12,500 nucleotides of DNA, taken from the NCBI GenBank assembly GCA_009760855.2, contig WPIO01000002.1, positions 14,630,001 through 14,642,500 on the forward strand. The letters are read 5' to 3'. The notes below the pieces were generated by a model. It did no database searches. It was not told the DNA's origin and was given only the letters and a program-made list of their open reading frames with translations. The DNA comes from Cristatella mucedo. Taxonomy: Eukaryota; Bryozoa; Phylactolaemata; Cristatellidae. Each line of letters begins with the position of its first letter. Positions within the stretch are counted from its first letter, which is position 1. This document shows, one piece after another, positions 1-8,388 of the stretch. The position numbers and the translations under genes were made by a program.

Positions 1-1070
1 AAGGCTTCCCGACCGATGGTGAATGAGGCTTCGTTGGTACTGTGGAATCATTGGTTCGTGAAGATTGGCTTCGGGACGCATTCCTAGAGCTCATCGGTAT
101 GTCACAATTTGAGCATCCAGCCAAGCAGCGGCATTCAAGAATGCTTTAAGAATCCATTTGTCGGGAACAGCTTAGGTAAAGTGGCAGCTAGACAGGACTT
201 GTGTGCATGGTTTGATTCCACCATCGTCGCCAGCAGTAGCAGCCGGGTGCAACAGCAGCAGTTGCTGCAGCATCTGCTGAATCGGCTGGCGGCACAGCTT
301 TCCGTTAGCCGCCAGCGCCTTACGTCGATACGTGAGCAATGACATTTTACGGTTTCGTTCTGCTTACCTTATCCGCTGGCAGATAGCTGCCAGCTGCTCA
401 CCTGCAAAGATCACGTCTTCCCTTTACATCTCGGCTTGAGATCTGTTGCATTTCGCTGGGCACAGCCTGCGGGCACTTCGGGGCACTCGAGATTAATGTC
501 GTGCGAAATTCGAGCCAATATTGAGATAGACTAATTAACCGTGTGAGTTGGGACGCAGCAGACGTTCAATTCGTTCTGCTTTTTATGGCGGACAGAATTG
601 GGCTGTACAAGCTTTCGGTAATTACTAGAAACCTAGACCCGGCTCACTACCGTATTTACACGTACGTAACTCTCACAGTTTTATTAATGCGGAAAGGCTC
701 TAGAGCTTGAGCTGTTCGCTGATAGGTGGCAGCTGACAATGTAGGCTGAGGCGTTTGAGTTTCTGTAGCCATCATGACTTGAATTGCTTTCCAGGAGCCC
801 TGCCATAGGCTGTTTGCAGCCTCAACACTATAGCCATCACTTGAGCTTCTAATTGTTCTTGCTGGACGCTCTAATTGTTGGATTTCTAATTGTTCCATTA
901 CGGTGCTCTTCCTGCTACTGTCGAGAGAGTGTATTTATGTCTTCATTATAATTCTGGAGCAGATGCTTGTTACCGGTTATGTTCTGCTCCATTCGGCGCT
1001 GTCTTGCTAAGGAGTCTTTTGCAATTTCTCTTGCAATTGAACTCGCTAGAAGGCAGTAAACTTCAATTGG
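1..1070. other. No recognisable gene
   Basis: I see no coding region I can support. Short open frames exist on both strands (for example 109-342 + and 656-898 -), but none has a recognisable domain, an ATG in good context or splice boundaries. A ten-base word, TCTAATTGTT, occurs three times at 848-857, 870-879 and 885-894; it may be a decayed local duplication. Confidence 0.5.
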
Positions 1071-1134
1071 CGGATGGTGTCGGATGATGGCGGATGATGG
1101 CGGATGATGGCGGATGATGGCGGATGATGGCGGC
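1071..1134. repeat. 10-bp tandem repeat (CGGATGATGG)n
   Basis: Five exact copies of CGGATGATGG fill 1081-1130. One degenerate copy (CGGATGGTGT) lies at 1071-1080 and a partial unit follows at 1131-1134. The perfect identity of the central copies indicates recent slippage or expansion. It is not inside a recognisable gene. Confidence 0.95.
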
Positions 1135-2190
1135 CTCGGTGGCAGATCGCACAGCCCAAACGTCGAGGCGTCTGTGCTCTCAAGCGCCGATTTTCGACGG
1201 ACTCACGTTGGCTTCGCTAAAGAATGGTTGTCTACATTTATCTTCTAGCCGCATCCACTCTCTTCTATTAACCCGGGTGCTTTCGTGAACTTTCTGTCTT
1301 CTCGCATCGGATTTAAGCCGAATAGCAGGACTGGTGCTGCCCCCTGGGGAGCAGTCCTGCACCACCGCCTGCCCAGACTAGCTCGTCCAACGTCAGACTC
1401 GAATCGGGCAGCTCTCATCGTCTGCCGCTCGTCATCTGCCGCCGTCCAGCGCTTCCGCCTCCCCATTCATGCGCCACCTGGTGCTCGAATATTTCCTCTG
1501 CGGTCGAAACGGAGGAATAATTAGATTTCGATGCCCAATTACGATGGCCGAGGCGGATGCTGCGGTTGCACGCACCTACGAAGCCCGCTAGCGGGTAGCT
1601 GCACGCAGCACACTTCGGCGGTGGCGCGTACAGTGCAACGCCAGCCGATCGCATTTTAACGCTTCGCCCTACCCGAACTCGAGAGTGACTGACAGGTGCA
1701 CGCCGAACTCAAGGCTGCTCGAGCTCCGCGCTAAAGGCCGCGTTTGTAACTCGGGTGCGACTGAGTCTGGGCCTGGGCCACGGTCGGAATGGGCCGATCT
1801 CCGAAGAACGTCCGAGGTCATCCAGGACCGTCGGCCCTCGAGAGTAGGCATCCCACCGGCGTACGGAGCGAGCGTAGCCGATCGGCAGGCTCAATTGGCG
1901 GTTGGTTAATTAGTTAATTCCGAGATTTTGAAAGAACTCTTGCGGCGAAAGCTCGATCGGTGGATTGTAGGTAGACACGGGGGGGGGCATGCAAGTGGCA
2001 TTGAAACTAGTCGTTTAGAGGCTAGCTACAAGAGATAATTAACACCTCCGGCCTCGCCTACTAATTGAAGAGCATTACCTTATTGGCACAGCAAGGAGTG
2101 CTGTCTCAGCTGCCATTACCGGAAACACTTTTTGCTCTCGCCATCTCAAGCCAGGATTTCCGACTCGCTTGTTTCTCGAGTAGCGGCGCG
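1135..2190. other. GC-richer stretch, no gene identified
   Basis: This kilobase is richer in GC and CpG than its flanks and has overlapping open frames on both strands (1285-1524 +, 1415-1654 -, 1685-1909 +). None encodes a domain I recognise. Open frames on both strands at once are what chance gives in GC-rich DNA. A run of nine G lies near 1979-1987. An exon of an unknown gene cannot be excluded. Confidence 0.45.
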
Positions 2191-2192
2191 AA

Positions 2193-2240
2193 GAATGTGA
2201 TGTAGAAGTTCTACTACATCGTAGAACTTTGTGAATGTGA
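2193..2240. repeat. Palindromic segment flanked by 8-bp direct repeats
   Basis: GAATGTGA occurs at 2193-2200 and again at 2233-2240. Between them lies a compact palindromic segment. AAGTTCTAC (2206-2214) pairs perfectly with GTAGAACTT (2221-2229) across a six-base loop. An overlapping palindrome, GTAGAA-G-TTCTAC, occupies 2202-2214, so two alternative hairpins compete for the same bases. The direct repeats resemble a target-site duplication around a tiny insertion, but the size is far below known MITEs. Confidence 0.6.
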
Positions 2241-2309
2241 GCCGCGTGTTACGTGAGCGGTCGCCGCCATCGGCCGTTCGAGGCAAGCCAGCGCGACTAG
2301 TTTTCGAGA

Positions 2310-3629
2310 TCCCTGGACAGCTAAGCTGCAGCAAGGTCGCACGAGTGGTTTCTGTTTCGGTTCTAGCACACCTTGCTAGTAAGTTCCAGTCTGGCTTTAG
2401 AGTTAATCACTCCACAGAGTCTGCATGGTTTCGAGTATACAACGAATTACTTAGGAATGCAGCCGTGGATAGCCTATCTCTGCTTCTTTTGCTCGATCTT
2501 TCAGAAGCTTTTGATGTTATCAATCACAAAAGTTCTTCTAGAGCGCCTCTCATCTCGCCTGGGCATCACTGGCACTGCTCTGCAGTGGTTCAGGTCCTAT
2601 CTCAGTGGGAGACTCCAGAGTATTGACGTGAATGGACAAAGATCATCTGAAGTACCTCTGAAATATGGAGTACCTCAGGGCTCAGTGCTAGGTCCGGTTC
2701 TTAACACGGTTTATACTCTGCCTCTTGCTGATGTGATTGCCAAGCACAATCTAGGCTTTCACTTCTATGCGGATGACACTCAGTTGTACCTTTGCTTTGA
2801 TCCCTCCCAGCCTTCGAGCACCTCAAATTCTCTCAACTCACTAGCTGCATGCATTGATGACATCCGCACATGGATGGCAGCAAATTTTCTATAACTAAAC
2901 GATGATAAAACTAACTTACTAGTTATGGGCAAACCCAGTGTGATCCAGAGATTGGAAAGGCCGACTCTCAAAATTGGCTCTGCCAGCATATCTCCTGTCG
3001 AATCAGCTCGGAATCTAGGTGTCATATTCCAAAGCGACCTCTCGTTAGACGACCATATCAGATCCACAGTCAAATCCGCCTATTTTCAGCTTCATAACAT
3101 TGCTAAAATTCGGGCTTGTTTAGATAAAGATACCACGTCCAAGTTAGTTCATGCATTCGTGACATCCCGTCTCGACTTCTGCAACTCACTGCTTACTGGC
3201 CTACCAGCATGTGCGATCAGGCGATTGCAGTTTTCGCAAAACTCTGCAGCTAGGCTTGTCTGTCATGAGCGTCGCAGTTGCCACATCACTCCACTTCTCG
3301 CCGACCTGCACTGGCTACCAGTCAAGCAACGGATTGACTTCAAGGTTTTGTCGCTCACTTTTAGGTCCCTTCATTCTATGGCTCCAGCCTATCTGTCAGA
3401 TATACTACCCCATCAGGCCAAGTATCGTACCACCCACTTCTCGGAATCCAACAGTCTAGAAATACCTCATACAAACCTTAAATCCTTTGGAGACCGTGCA
3501 TTTAGTTCGTATGCTCCCAAAGCCTGGAACTCCCTCCCGACTTGCGTCAAAACATCCCCTGACCTGACCACATTTAAAAGGAACCTAAAAACACACCTAT
3601 TTAGCACAACATTTAGTGGGTCCCTGTGA
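2310..3629 (+). pseudogene. L2 ORF2 remnant: reverse transcriptase and C-terminal domain
   Basis: The translation shows reverse-transcriptase blocks in order: FQSGFRVNHSTES, LDLSEAFDVINHK, GITGTALQWFRSYLSGR, YGVPQGSVLGP, and the catalytic YADD box at 2766-2777. The C-terminal L2/CR1 region follows, with FVTSRLDFCNSLL, LHWLPVKQRIDFK and APKAWNSLP, ending at a TGA (3627-3629). Two lesions break the frame: an extra A in the run at 2526-2529, just after INHK, shifts the frame, and an in-frame TAA lies at 2892-2894 after WMAANFL, where copy B keeps a lysine codon. No other disabling change is visible downstream. It cannot encode a functional protein. The long frame 2925-3629 is its intact C-terminal part, not an independent gene. 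Confidence 0.88.
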
Positions 3630-3650
3630 TTCGTCTTTGATGTGCTTATG

Positions 3651-3725
3651 CGTGCTGACACTGTGCATGCTGCCACTAACCACATTTGCATGCTGACCCT
3701 GTGCATGTCACCCCTAACCATATTA
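3651..3725 (+). repeat. 37-bp tandem duplication in the L2 3' UTR
   Basis: Two imperfect units, starting GCGTGCTGACACTGTGCATG at 3651 and GCATGCTGACCCTGTGCATG at 3688, lie head to tail in the 3' UTR of copy A. The same two-unit arrangement is present in copy B on the other strand (about 5750-5830), so the duplication predates both insertions and marks their subfamily. Confidence 0.75.
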
Positions 3726-3794
3726 TTCATCTCGTTGGTTTTTCAAGCATGATTTTACTTACCATTCAATTGCATTTCACTTTACAGCAAATGT

Positions 3795-3872
3795 AAAGCA
3801 CCTAGAGACAGATTGAGTTCTCTGAGGGCGCTTTATCAAGTGAATTATTACTATTATTATTATTCTTATTAT
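3795..3872 (+). promoter_or_regulatory. L2 3'-terminal hairpin and ATT tail
   Basis: AAAGCACC (3795-3802) can pair with GGCGCTTT (3827-3834) with one central mismatch across a loop of 24 bases, followed by a short spacer and (ATT)n. The equivalent arms in copy B (AAAGTGCC and GGGGCTTT) keep the stem with changed central bases. In L2-like LINEs the 3' end is the site recognised by the element's own reverse transcriptase for target-primed reverse transcription; that role here is inferred. Confidence 0.6.
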
Positions 3873-4067
3873 GGCAAAATTACGCCTGAGCCTGTTTTTG
3901 CTGCCACTTTTTCGCTATCAGCTTCATCGCTAGTGGATACGTTTCGCACAGGCTTCGCACGGCAAAGCTGCTGAGCATGCCACTCGGGAAACCATCTAAG
4001 GCTACTCGCCAGCAACTTTGCCGTTACATTTAACAGTCCGCGTTTGACTTATGAAAATTGCGATGCA

Positions 4068-4446
<379 letters not shown>

Positions 4447-5340
4447 AGAGCTTCTTGCCCAGATGCAATTGCTGCACTGCTAGTCATACGACGGCGCGAC
4501 CTACCGATCGAGGCCAGCTACCGAACTCGATACGAGCGATGAGTAATTGCACCCATTGGACCGAGGTGCAGGCTTCGCGTGTCATTCCTCCGTCTGCTGC
4601 TACATGTCTCAGTGCATTAGTGCCTCTCCGTGCGATGTCTCCAGCAGTGTGACAGGAATGCCTGAGCTTACAAATCAGGCCAGTCGCCAGTTAAAGCAGC
4701 AGCTGAAATGAAGCTCAGAGGCAATTGCCAGGGAGCTCCTTTCAGCTGGAGGGCAATAAACGTTGAGTAGTCAGGGCGTGAGAGCAATTGCACCGATCGA
4801 CATTGCGTAAAGACATAAAATAGCCAAGAACTATTGCAGCGTGGTAACTATGTCAGTCACCCGGCAGGGGGGAGGGGTATCTGCGTGTGTTTCCTTGGGT
4901 GGCTGAGCACCGCCAGTGGCAGGCACCATCAGCGCTACAAGCGTTACTCGTTGCTCCTTGTTGCTACCGGCCGCGATACGGATCACTGCAAAGTACGATG
5001 GCTTGTGCGCCACCAGTTTTGTTGGGCACATCTCAGGGGTGAATACTTCCTTTCGGTTATTAGTTGTACCGAATAGATCATCACTTTAGCTTGCTGACAC
5101 GCCCTCGTTGTTCATCAATGGGCATATCCCGCATTTTTCGCATTGTACGTGACGTCGCATCCTTACCGCATCATCTAAGATAAGTGTCCGCCAGCAATAA
5201 GTGTCTGATACGCTTTGTGAATGCATACGTTTGCCATCATGCCAATTCGAGTAGGGTGGGTGCACATTACAACCTCCAGTGGACTTGCTGCGGCCCTGAT
5301 CGAAGTCGAATCGTATCGAATATGCATCAGCTAAGTATAG
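4447..5340. other. No recognisable gene
   Basis: Apart from the palindrome at 4700-4748, I see no supported gene, RNA or mobile element here. CAATTG-containing words recur (for example GCAATTGC near 4467 and 4783), but without a consistent larger unit. The short frames at 4831-5076 on either strand have no recognisable similarity. Confidence 0.5.
4700..4748. repeat. 49-bp near-perfect palindrome
   Basis: CAGCTGAAA (4700-4708) is the exact reverse complement of TTTCAGCTG (4740-4748). Inside it, AGCTC (4712-4716) pairs with GAGCT (4733-4737). The centre is the perfect palindrome GGCAATTGCC (4720-4729). The whole segment could fold as a hairpin or cruciform with one small internal loop. It is unlike any tRNA or familiar small RNA. 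Confidence 0.7.
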
Positions 5341-5341
5341 A

Positions 5342-5415
5342 GCTGACGTATATCATTATATAATCGTATATCGTGTATCATATTATTTTGTATTATCGTA
5401 TATCACATATCAAGA
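5342..5415. repeat. AT-rich imperfect repeat
   Basis: Variants of ATCGTATATC recur (near 5363 and 5395, with a related CGTATATCATT near 5347) in a strongly AT-rich stretch. It directly precedes the first recognisable bases of L2 copy C and may be flanking DNA or decayed element sequence. Confidence 0.6.
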
Positions 5416-5419
5416 TATC

Positions 5420-5596
5420 ACTCAAAATGCATATGCTTTCAGCTTCAAGTTTCAGCTTTTAACAGGGGTGCAACAGCCAAGCTTTTAAATGCATTTGTGA
5501 CAGCCAATCTAAACAATTGCAACTCACTTCTTTCAGTTCTTCCTGTCCGAGAAAGAGGACGCTTTCAGTTGGTGCCAAAATTGTAGCCAGGAATGT
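5420..5596 (+). mobile_element. L2 LINE copy C, 5' part (split by copy B)
   Basis: The sequence aligns with copy A from about 3070 to 3254. Recognisable stretches include TTTCAGCTTCA, ATGCATTTGTGACA and TTGCAACTCACTTCTTTCAG, and translation in broken frames gives AFVT..L..CNSLL. Similarity ends at 5596, exactly where the AAT-rich tail of copy B begins in opposite orientation. It resumes at 6612 with the next bases of the L2 consensus order, so this is the left half of one element interrupted by a later insertion. It is more diverged from copy A than copy B is, as expected for an older insertion. Confidence 0.8.
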
Positions 5597-6611
5597 AATA
5601 ACAATAACAATAATAATAATAATAATAATGCACTTGATAAAGCCCCCTCAGAGAACTCGATCACTGTCTAGGCACTTTACATTTGCTGCAATGGGAAATG
5701 CAATTGAATGGTGAGTAATATCATGCTTGATAAACATCATGAATAACATGGTTAGGGGTGACGTGCACAGGGTCAGCATGCAAGTGTAGTTAGTGGCAGC
5801 ATGCACCAGTGTCAGCACGCATAAGCACGTAAAGAAAGAATCACAGGGTCCCTCTAAATGCCATGGTAAATAGGTGCGTTTTTAATTTCTTTTAAAATGT
5901 GATCAAGCCAGGGGATGTCGTGACAGAAGTCGGGAGTGAGCTCCAGGCTTTGGGAGCACAGGAACTAAATGCGAAGTCTCCAAAGGATTTGAGGTTTGTA
6001 CGAGATATAGGTAAGCAGTTAGTTTCCGAAAAGCGGGTGGTACGATGCTTGGCCTGGTGGGAGAGTAGATCTGATAGGTAGGCTGGAGTCAAGGATTGAA
6101 GGGACCTGAAAGTCAGCGACAAAACTTTGAATCAATCCGTTGTTTGACTGGTAGCCAGTGCAGGTCGGCAAGAAGTGGTGTGATGTGGCAACTACGACAA
6201 CACGACAGACAAGCCTAGTTGCAGAGTTTTGCACGGGCTGTAAGCGTCTGATTGCACATGCCGGTAGGTCAGCAAGCAGTGAGTTACATAAGTCAAGACG
6301 GGATGTCACAAATGCATTGACCAACTTATATAAGGCTATCTAAATAGGCGCGAATTTCAGCAATTTTATTTAGCTGACAGTAGGCAGACTTGATTGTGGA
6401 ATAATGTGGTCGTCTAACGAAAGGTCACTTTGGAACATGACACTTATATTTCGTGTGGATTCAACACGATATACGCTGGCAGAGCCGATTTTGAGCGTTG
6501 GCCTTTAAAATTTCTGAGTCGCACTTGGTTTGCTAATAACTAGTAAGTTACATTTATTATCATTTAATTTAAGAAAATCTGCAGCTATCCATGTGCGGAT
6601 GTCATCAATGT
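5597..6611 (-). mobile_element. L2 LINE copy B, nested in copy C
   Basis: Read on the minus strand, this copy starts within the codons for the region after the YADD box (CATTGATGACATCCGCAC, matching copy A near 2851) and runs through the C-terminal domain and 3' UTR to an (ATT)n tail (plus-strand AATAAT run, 5597-5629). It shares the 37-bp UTR duplication and terminal hairpin with copy A and is its nearest relative in the window. Candidate target-site duplication: ATGT at 5593-5596 and at 6612-6615. Removing the insertion plus one ATGT copy restores a site with the same spacing as copy A. Confidence 0.88.
5893..6611 (-). pseudogene. L2 ORF2 C-terminal remnant in copy B
   Basis: Minus-strand frames show FVTSRLDLCNSLLADLPAC (6019-6324 frame), then, after a frameshift near the codons equivalent to CHERR, LTFRSLQSLTPAYLSDLL and APKAWSSLPTS (5892-6122 frame). 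An extra T in the TTTTAAAAG run near 5895 creates the stop. Further upstream a TAA interrupts the segment equivalent to copy A 2940-2960. The catalytic reverse-transcriptase core is missing because the copy is 5'-truncated, so it never coded for an active enzyme at this site. Confidence 0.82.
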
Positions 6612-7139
6612 ATGTCTGTCGTGAACGTCGCAGCTGAAACACTGCACCACTTCTCACAGACCTGCTCCCGTTCCCTTCAAGCAGCGTACCAACTTCGATG
6701 TTTTGTCACTCACTTTTAGCTCCCTTCATTCTCTTGCTCCAGCCTACCTATGCGAAATACTTTCTTATCAGGCATTGAGTCCTACAACACGATCCTCCGA
6801 TTACAGTTGCTTAGCTGCGCTTCCACAACCAACCTCGAATGGTTTGGACACCGCGTCTTCTGCTCGCATGCTCCTGAAGCCTGGAATTCACTTCCGATTC
6901 TGACGCGTCACTACGTCCCGTAACTTAACGACATTGAAAGACAAACTAAAAACCAATCTGTTCCTAGCAGCATTTTAACTTTCTCTTTCGTGTGAATTGT
7001 CGTTATCATGCTTTTACCTGCTGACGCTGTGCACGCTATCACTCGCCAATAGACATGCTTCATTTCCAACATATATACATATACACATTTGATTCTCGCA
7101 AGGTGCAATGCGAATACATTTTTATTGTCATGTTTTGCC
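6612..7139 (+). mobile_element. L2 LINE copy C, 3' part
   Basis: It resumes the L2 sequence at ATGTCTGTCGTGAACGTCGC, equivalent to copy A from about 3256. Readable fragments follow: LTFSSLHSLAPAYLCEILS (from 6703) and a decayed equivalent of the KAWNSLP region (near 6876-6895). Frames shift several times and the remnant is non-coding. Its 3' UTR (GACATGCTTCATTTCCAACA near 7052) resembles copy D rather than copies A and B. The ATT tail is no longer clear, so the 3' limit near 7139 is approximate. Confidence 0.8.
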
Positions 7140-8054
7140 TACATAAAACTACCCATCATCAAAAATCTGCTTAAGCCAACCCTCCCCGTCCCTTACATAG
7201 CTAAGAAGCTGAAGCTGATGTTCCAGGTCGGCTCTATGCTGACAAGACAGGAAGTACTTTTTTGAAGGTGACTTGCATTCTTCGGTGCAGTAGCATTCTG
7301 TCTCGGGAATAGCAAGACGGGCAGAGAGCTGGCAGCGTCTCCTCCTGGTTAGGGCCGACCGAAGAAGTGAGATGTCCGACTCGCCTGCGATTGGCCCGAC
7401 AGTTCAATGTCGTAGCTAAGTTGTCTCCTGTGAAAGTGCATGGTTAGATTGACACCTCGAGTACAGCTGAGCTTAGCCTAGCCTACAATGTATTAAGCCG
7501 CGCCTGATCATTCGCGATTTACTACGCCCCAGACCCGTCCTTCTCTTCAGGACACAGCGAGCTTCGATATGACCTTCAGTGCGCGAAACCTTTAGTATTC
7601 GCGAGGTACAAGCCGCAACTGACTGGCTGGCTGACCGCATGCTGCTTTGTGGCTGAGAACCGGCAGCGCTTCGCTGAACTGCTGCTGCTTGTTCTGCGTG
7701 TCCTGCTTGCGGATATATTGAGTAAATATATGATAAAACGAGGGTGTAAACAACAAATAAATCGTAGTTCTTTCTAGATGCTGTTTTTACAAATTCACAA
7801 AACAAACTGAAAGCTCGTAACCAGATTTTCCTAGCTTACCCATGGCTTTACGGAAATGGTCACGCAGGGTTTAAACAATGTACTGCCGGAGATTGTCTCA
7901 GTTTAGTGTAACAGTTTCTTATAAAGCAAAATGTTCTTAATAAGCAAAATATAAATATTTTGAAAAGGCATTGAGGCCGAAAAGAAGCTATAAAATGGTG
8001 AGAAAGTGCATAGGGTCATAAGGCCGCTGTCTACTAGCCCGAATCAGATTCAAT

Positions 8055-8055
<1 letters not shown>
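7140..8055. other. No recognisable gene
   Basis: No supported coding region, RNA gene or element. A minus-strand frame (7473-7805) has no recognisable domain and no splice or promoter context. If the PDZ gene starts upstream of the window this is probably intron; otherwise it is upstream flank. I looked for the first half of a PDZ domain (a WGFR-like motif) here and did not find it. Confidence 0.45.
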
Positions 8056-8115
<60 letters not shown>

Positions 8116-8116
8116 G
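8056..8116. repeat. (AG)n microsatellite
   Basis: A run of AG dinucleotides, pure to about 8105 and then interrupted by AAAG variants. It lies about 115 bases upstream of the PDZ exon. It is complementary to the CT tract at 4070-4446, so the two form a potential long-range inverted pairing in a transcript. Confidence 0.96.
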
Positions 8117-8148
8117 CATTCTGGCTGCATCACTACCCTTAGCTTGAA

Positions 8149-8199
8149 ATGACCTTTCTCCCCAGATGACCTTTCTCCTCAGATGAGTTCTCTCCTTAG
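8149..8199 (+). repeat. Three 17-bp tandem units resembling 3' splice sites
   Basis: Three head-to-tail units of 17 bases occupy 8149-8165 (ATGACCTTTCTCCCCAG), 8166-8182 (ATGACCTTTCTCCTCAG) and 8183-8199 (ATGAGTTCTCTCCTTAG). Each is a pyrimidine tract ending in CAG or TAG, the form of a splice acceptor. They sit 31-65 bases before the preferred PDZ acceptor at 8230. They may supply its polypyrimidine tract, be alternative acceptors, or be a coincidental minisatellite. Confidence 0.85.
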
Positions 8200-8228
8200 A
8201 TGCGCACGGAGCCTCACGATCGCTTTGC

Positions 8229-8230
8229 AG
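8229..8230 (+). other. Candidate splice acceptor of PDZ exon
   Basis: TTTGCAG ends at 8230. The pyrimidine tract directly before it is weak; the pyrimidine-rich 17-bp repeats lie 31 bases further upstream. Chosen because it puts the exon start at the VTAEG turn. Alternative AGs are at 8182 and 8199. Confidence 0.55.
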
Positions 8231-8382
8231 GTGACAGCTGAAGGAATAGCATCCCGGGCACAGATAAGAGTGGGTGACGTGCTGGTGAAGATTGGGGACG
8301 TGGAAACTGTGACCTTAACACACAAGCAAGCGTGTGATGTGATCGGCGCAGCGAAGCTCCAACTCGACCTAACTATTGTTAG
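8231..8382 (+). CDS. Exon encoding C-terminal part of a PDZ domain (ALP/Enigma/ZASP-like)
   Basis: Translation from GTG at 8231 gives VTAEGIASRAQIRVGDVL, then VKIGDVETVTLTHKQACDVI, then the final strand LQLDLTIVR. This is the second half of a PDZ fold: the GIAsrA turn, the VGDVLVKI strand, the THKQA helix (the helix whose first residue contacts the ligand) and the last beta strand. THxxA followed by a terminal LTI-R is most like the PDZ domains of PDZ-LIM proteins (PDLIM, LDB3/ZASP), which anchor to alpha-actinin at Z-discs and actin bundles. The exon starts after TTTGCAG and ends two bases into a codon before GTAAGT (8383). From memory, vertebrate PDLIM genes have an intron just before the equivalent VTPG or ITPG motif, matching this start. 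The frame is open upstream to 8183 and reads LTIALQ, so a longer exon starting at 8183 or 8200 is possible. The first PDZ half, with the carboxylate-binding loop, is not in the window. Confidence 0.75.
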
Positions 8383-8388
8383 GTAAGT
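8383..8388 (+). other. Candidate splice donor of PDZ exon
   Basis: TTAG followed by GTAAGT, a strong consensus donor. It falls at the end of the PDZ fold, and the unspliced frame meets a TAA within it (8384-8386), so protein similarity and splice signal agree. Confidence 0.75.

Larger units (their letters stand above)
2300..3872 (+). mobile_element. L2/CR1-type LINE, 5'-truncated (copy A)
   Basis: This is the longest of at least four related non-LTR retrotransposon copies here. It keeps the reverse-transcriptase region and C-terminal domain of ORF2, a 3' UTR of about 240 bp and a terminal (ATT)n tail (about 3845-3872). The endonuclease and ORF1 are absent, which fits the 5' truncation usual for LINEs. 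The 5' limit is uncertain: recognisable protein similarity begins near 2310-2340. The hairpin plus short ATT tail fits the L2 group rather than polyA-tailed L1. No clear target-site duplication was found. Copy B is close to it in sequence, whereas copies C and D look more decayed and share a different 3' UTR. Confidence 0.88.

Noticed and set aside
109-342. Small plus-strand ORF with Gln and Ser runs
   Set aside because: It starts at TTG, has no recognised domain and no splice or promoter context; chance is sufficient.
656-898. 80-residue minus-strand ORF
   Set aside because: No recognisable similarity, and its sequence includes the local TCTAATTGTT repeat words.
1071-1134. CRISPR-like array
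   Set aside because: The units are contiguous 10-mers without spacers: a simple tandem repeat in eukaryotic DNA.
1245-1909. Overlapping open frames on both strands in GC-rich DNA
   Set aside because: Simultaneous openness on both strands suggests low stop density, not coding; no motif or splice-bounded frame stood out.
5597-7139. 5' inversion by twin priming of a single L2
   Set aside because: Twin priming would leave one 3' tail. Here the antisense part has its own complete (ATT)n tail, and the sense sequence on its two sides is collinear, which fits a nested insertion better.
7473-7805. 110-residue minus-strand ORF with a hydrophobic stretch
   Set aside because: No domain recognised, and it lies in likely intronic or flanking DNA of a plus-strand gene; compatible with chance.
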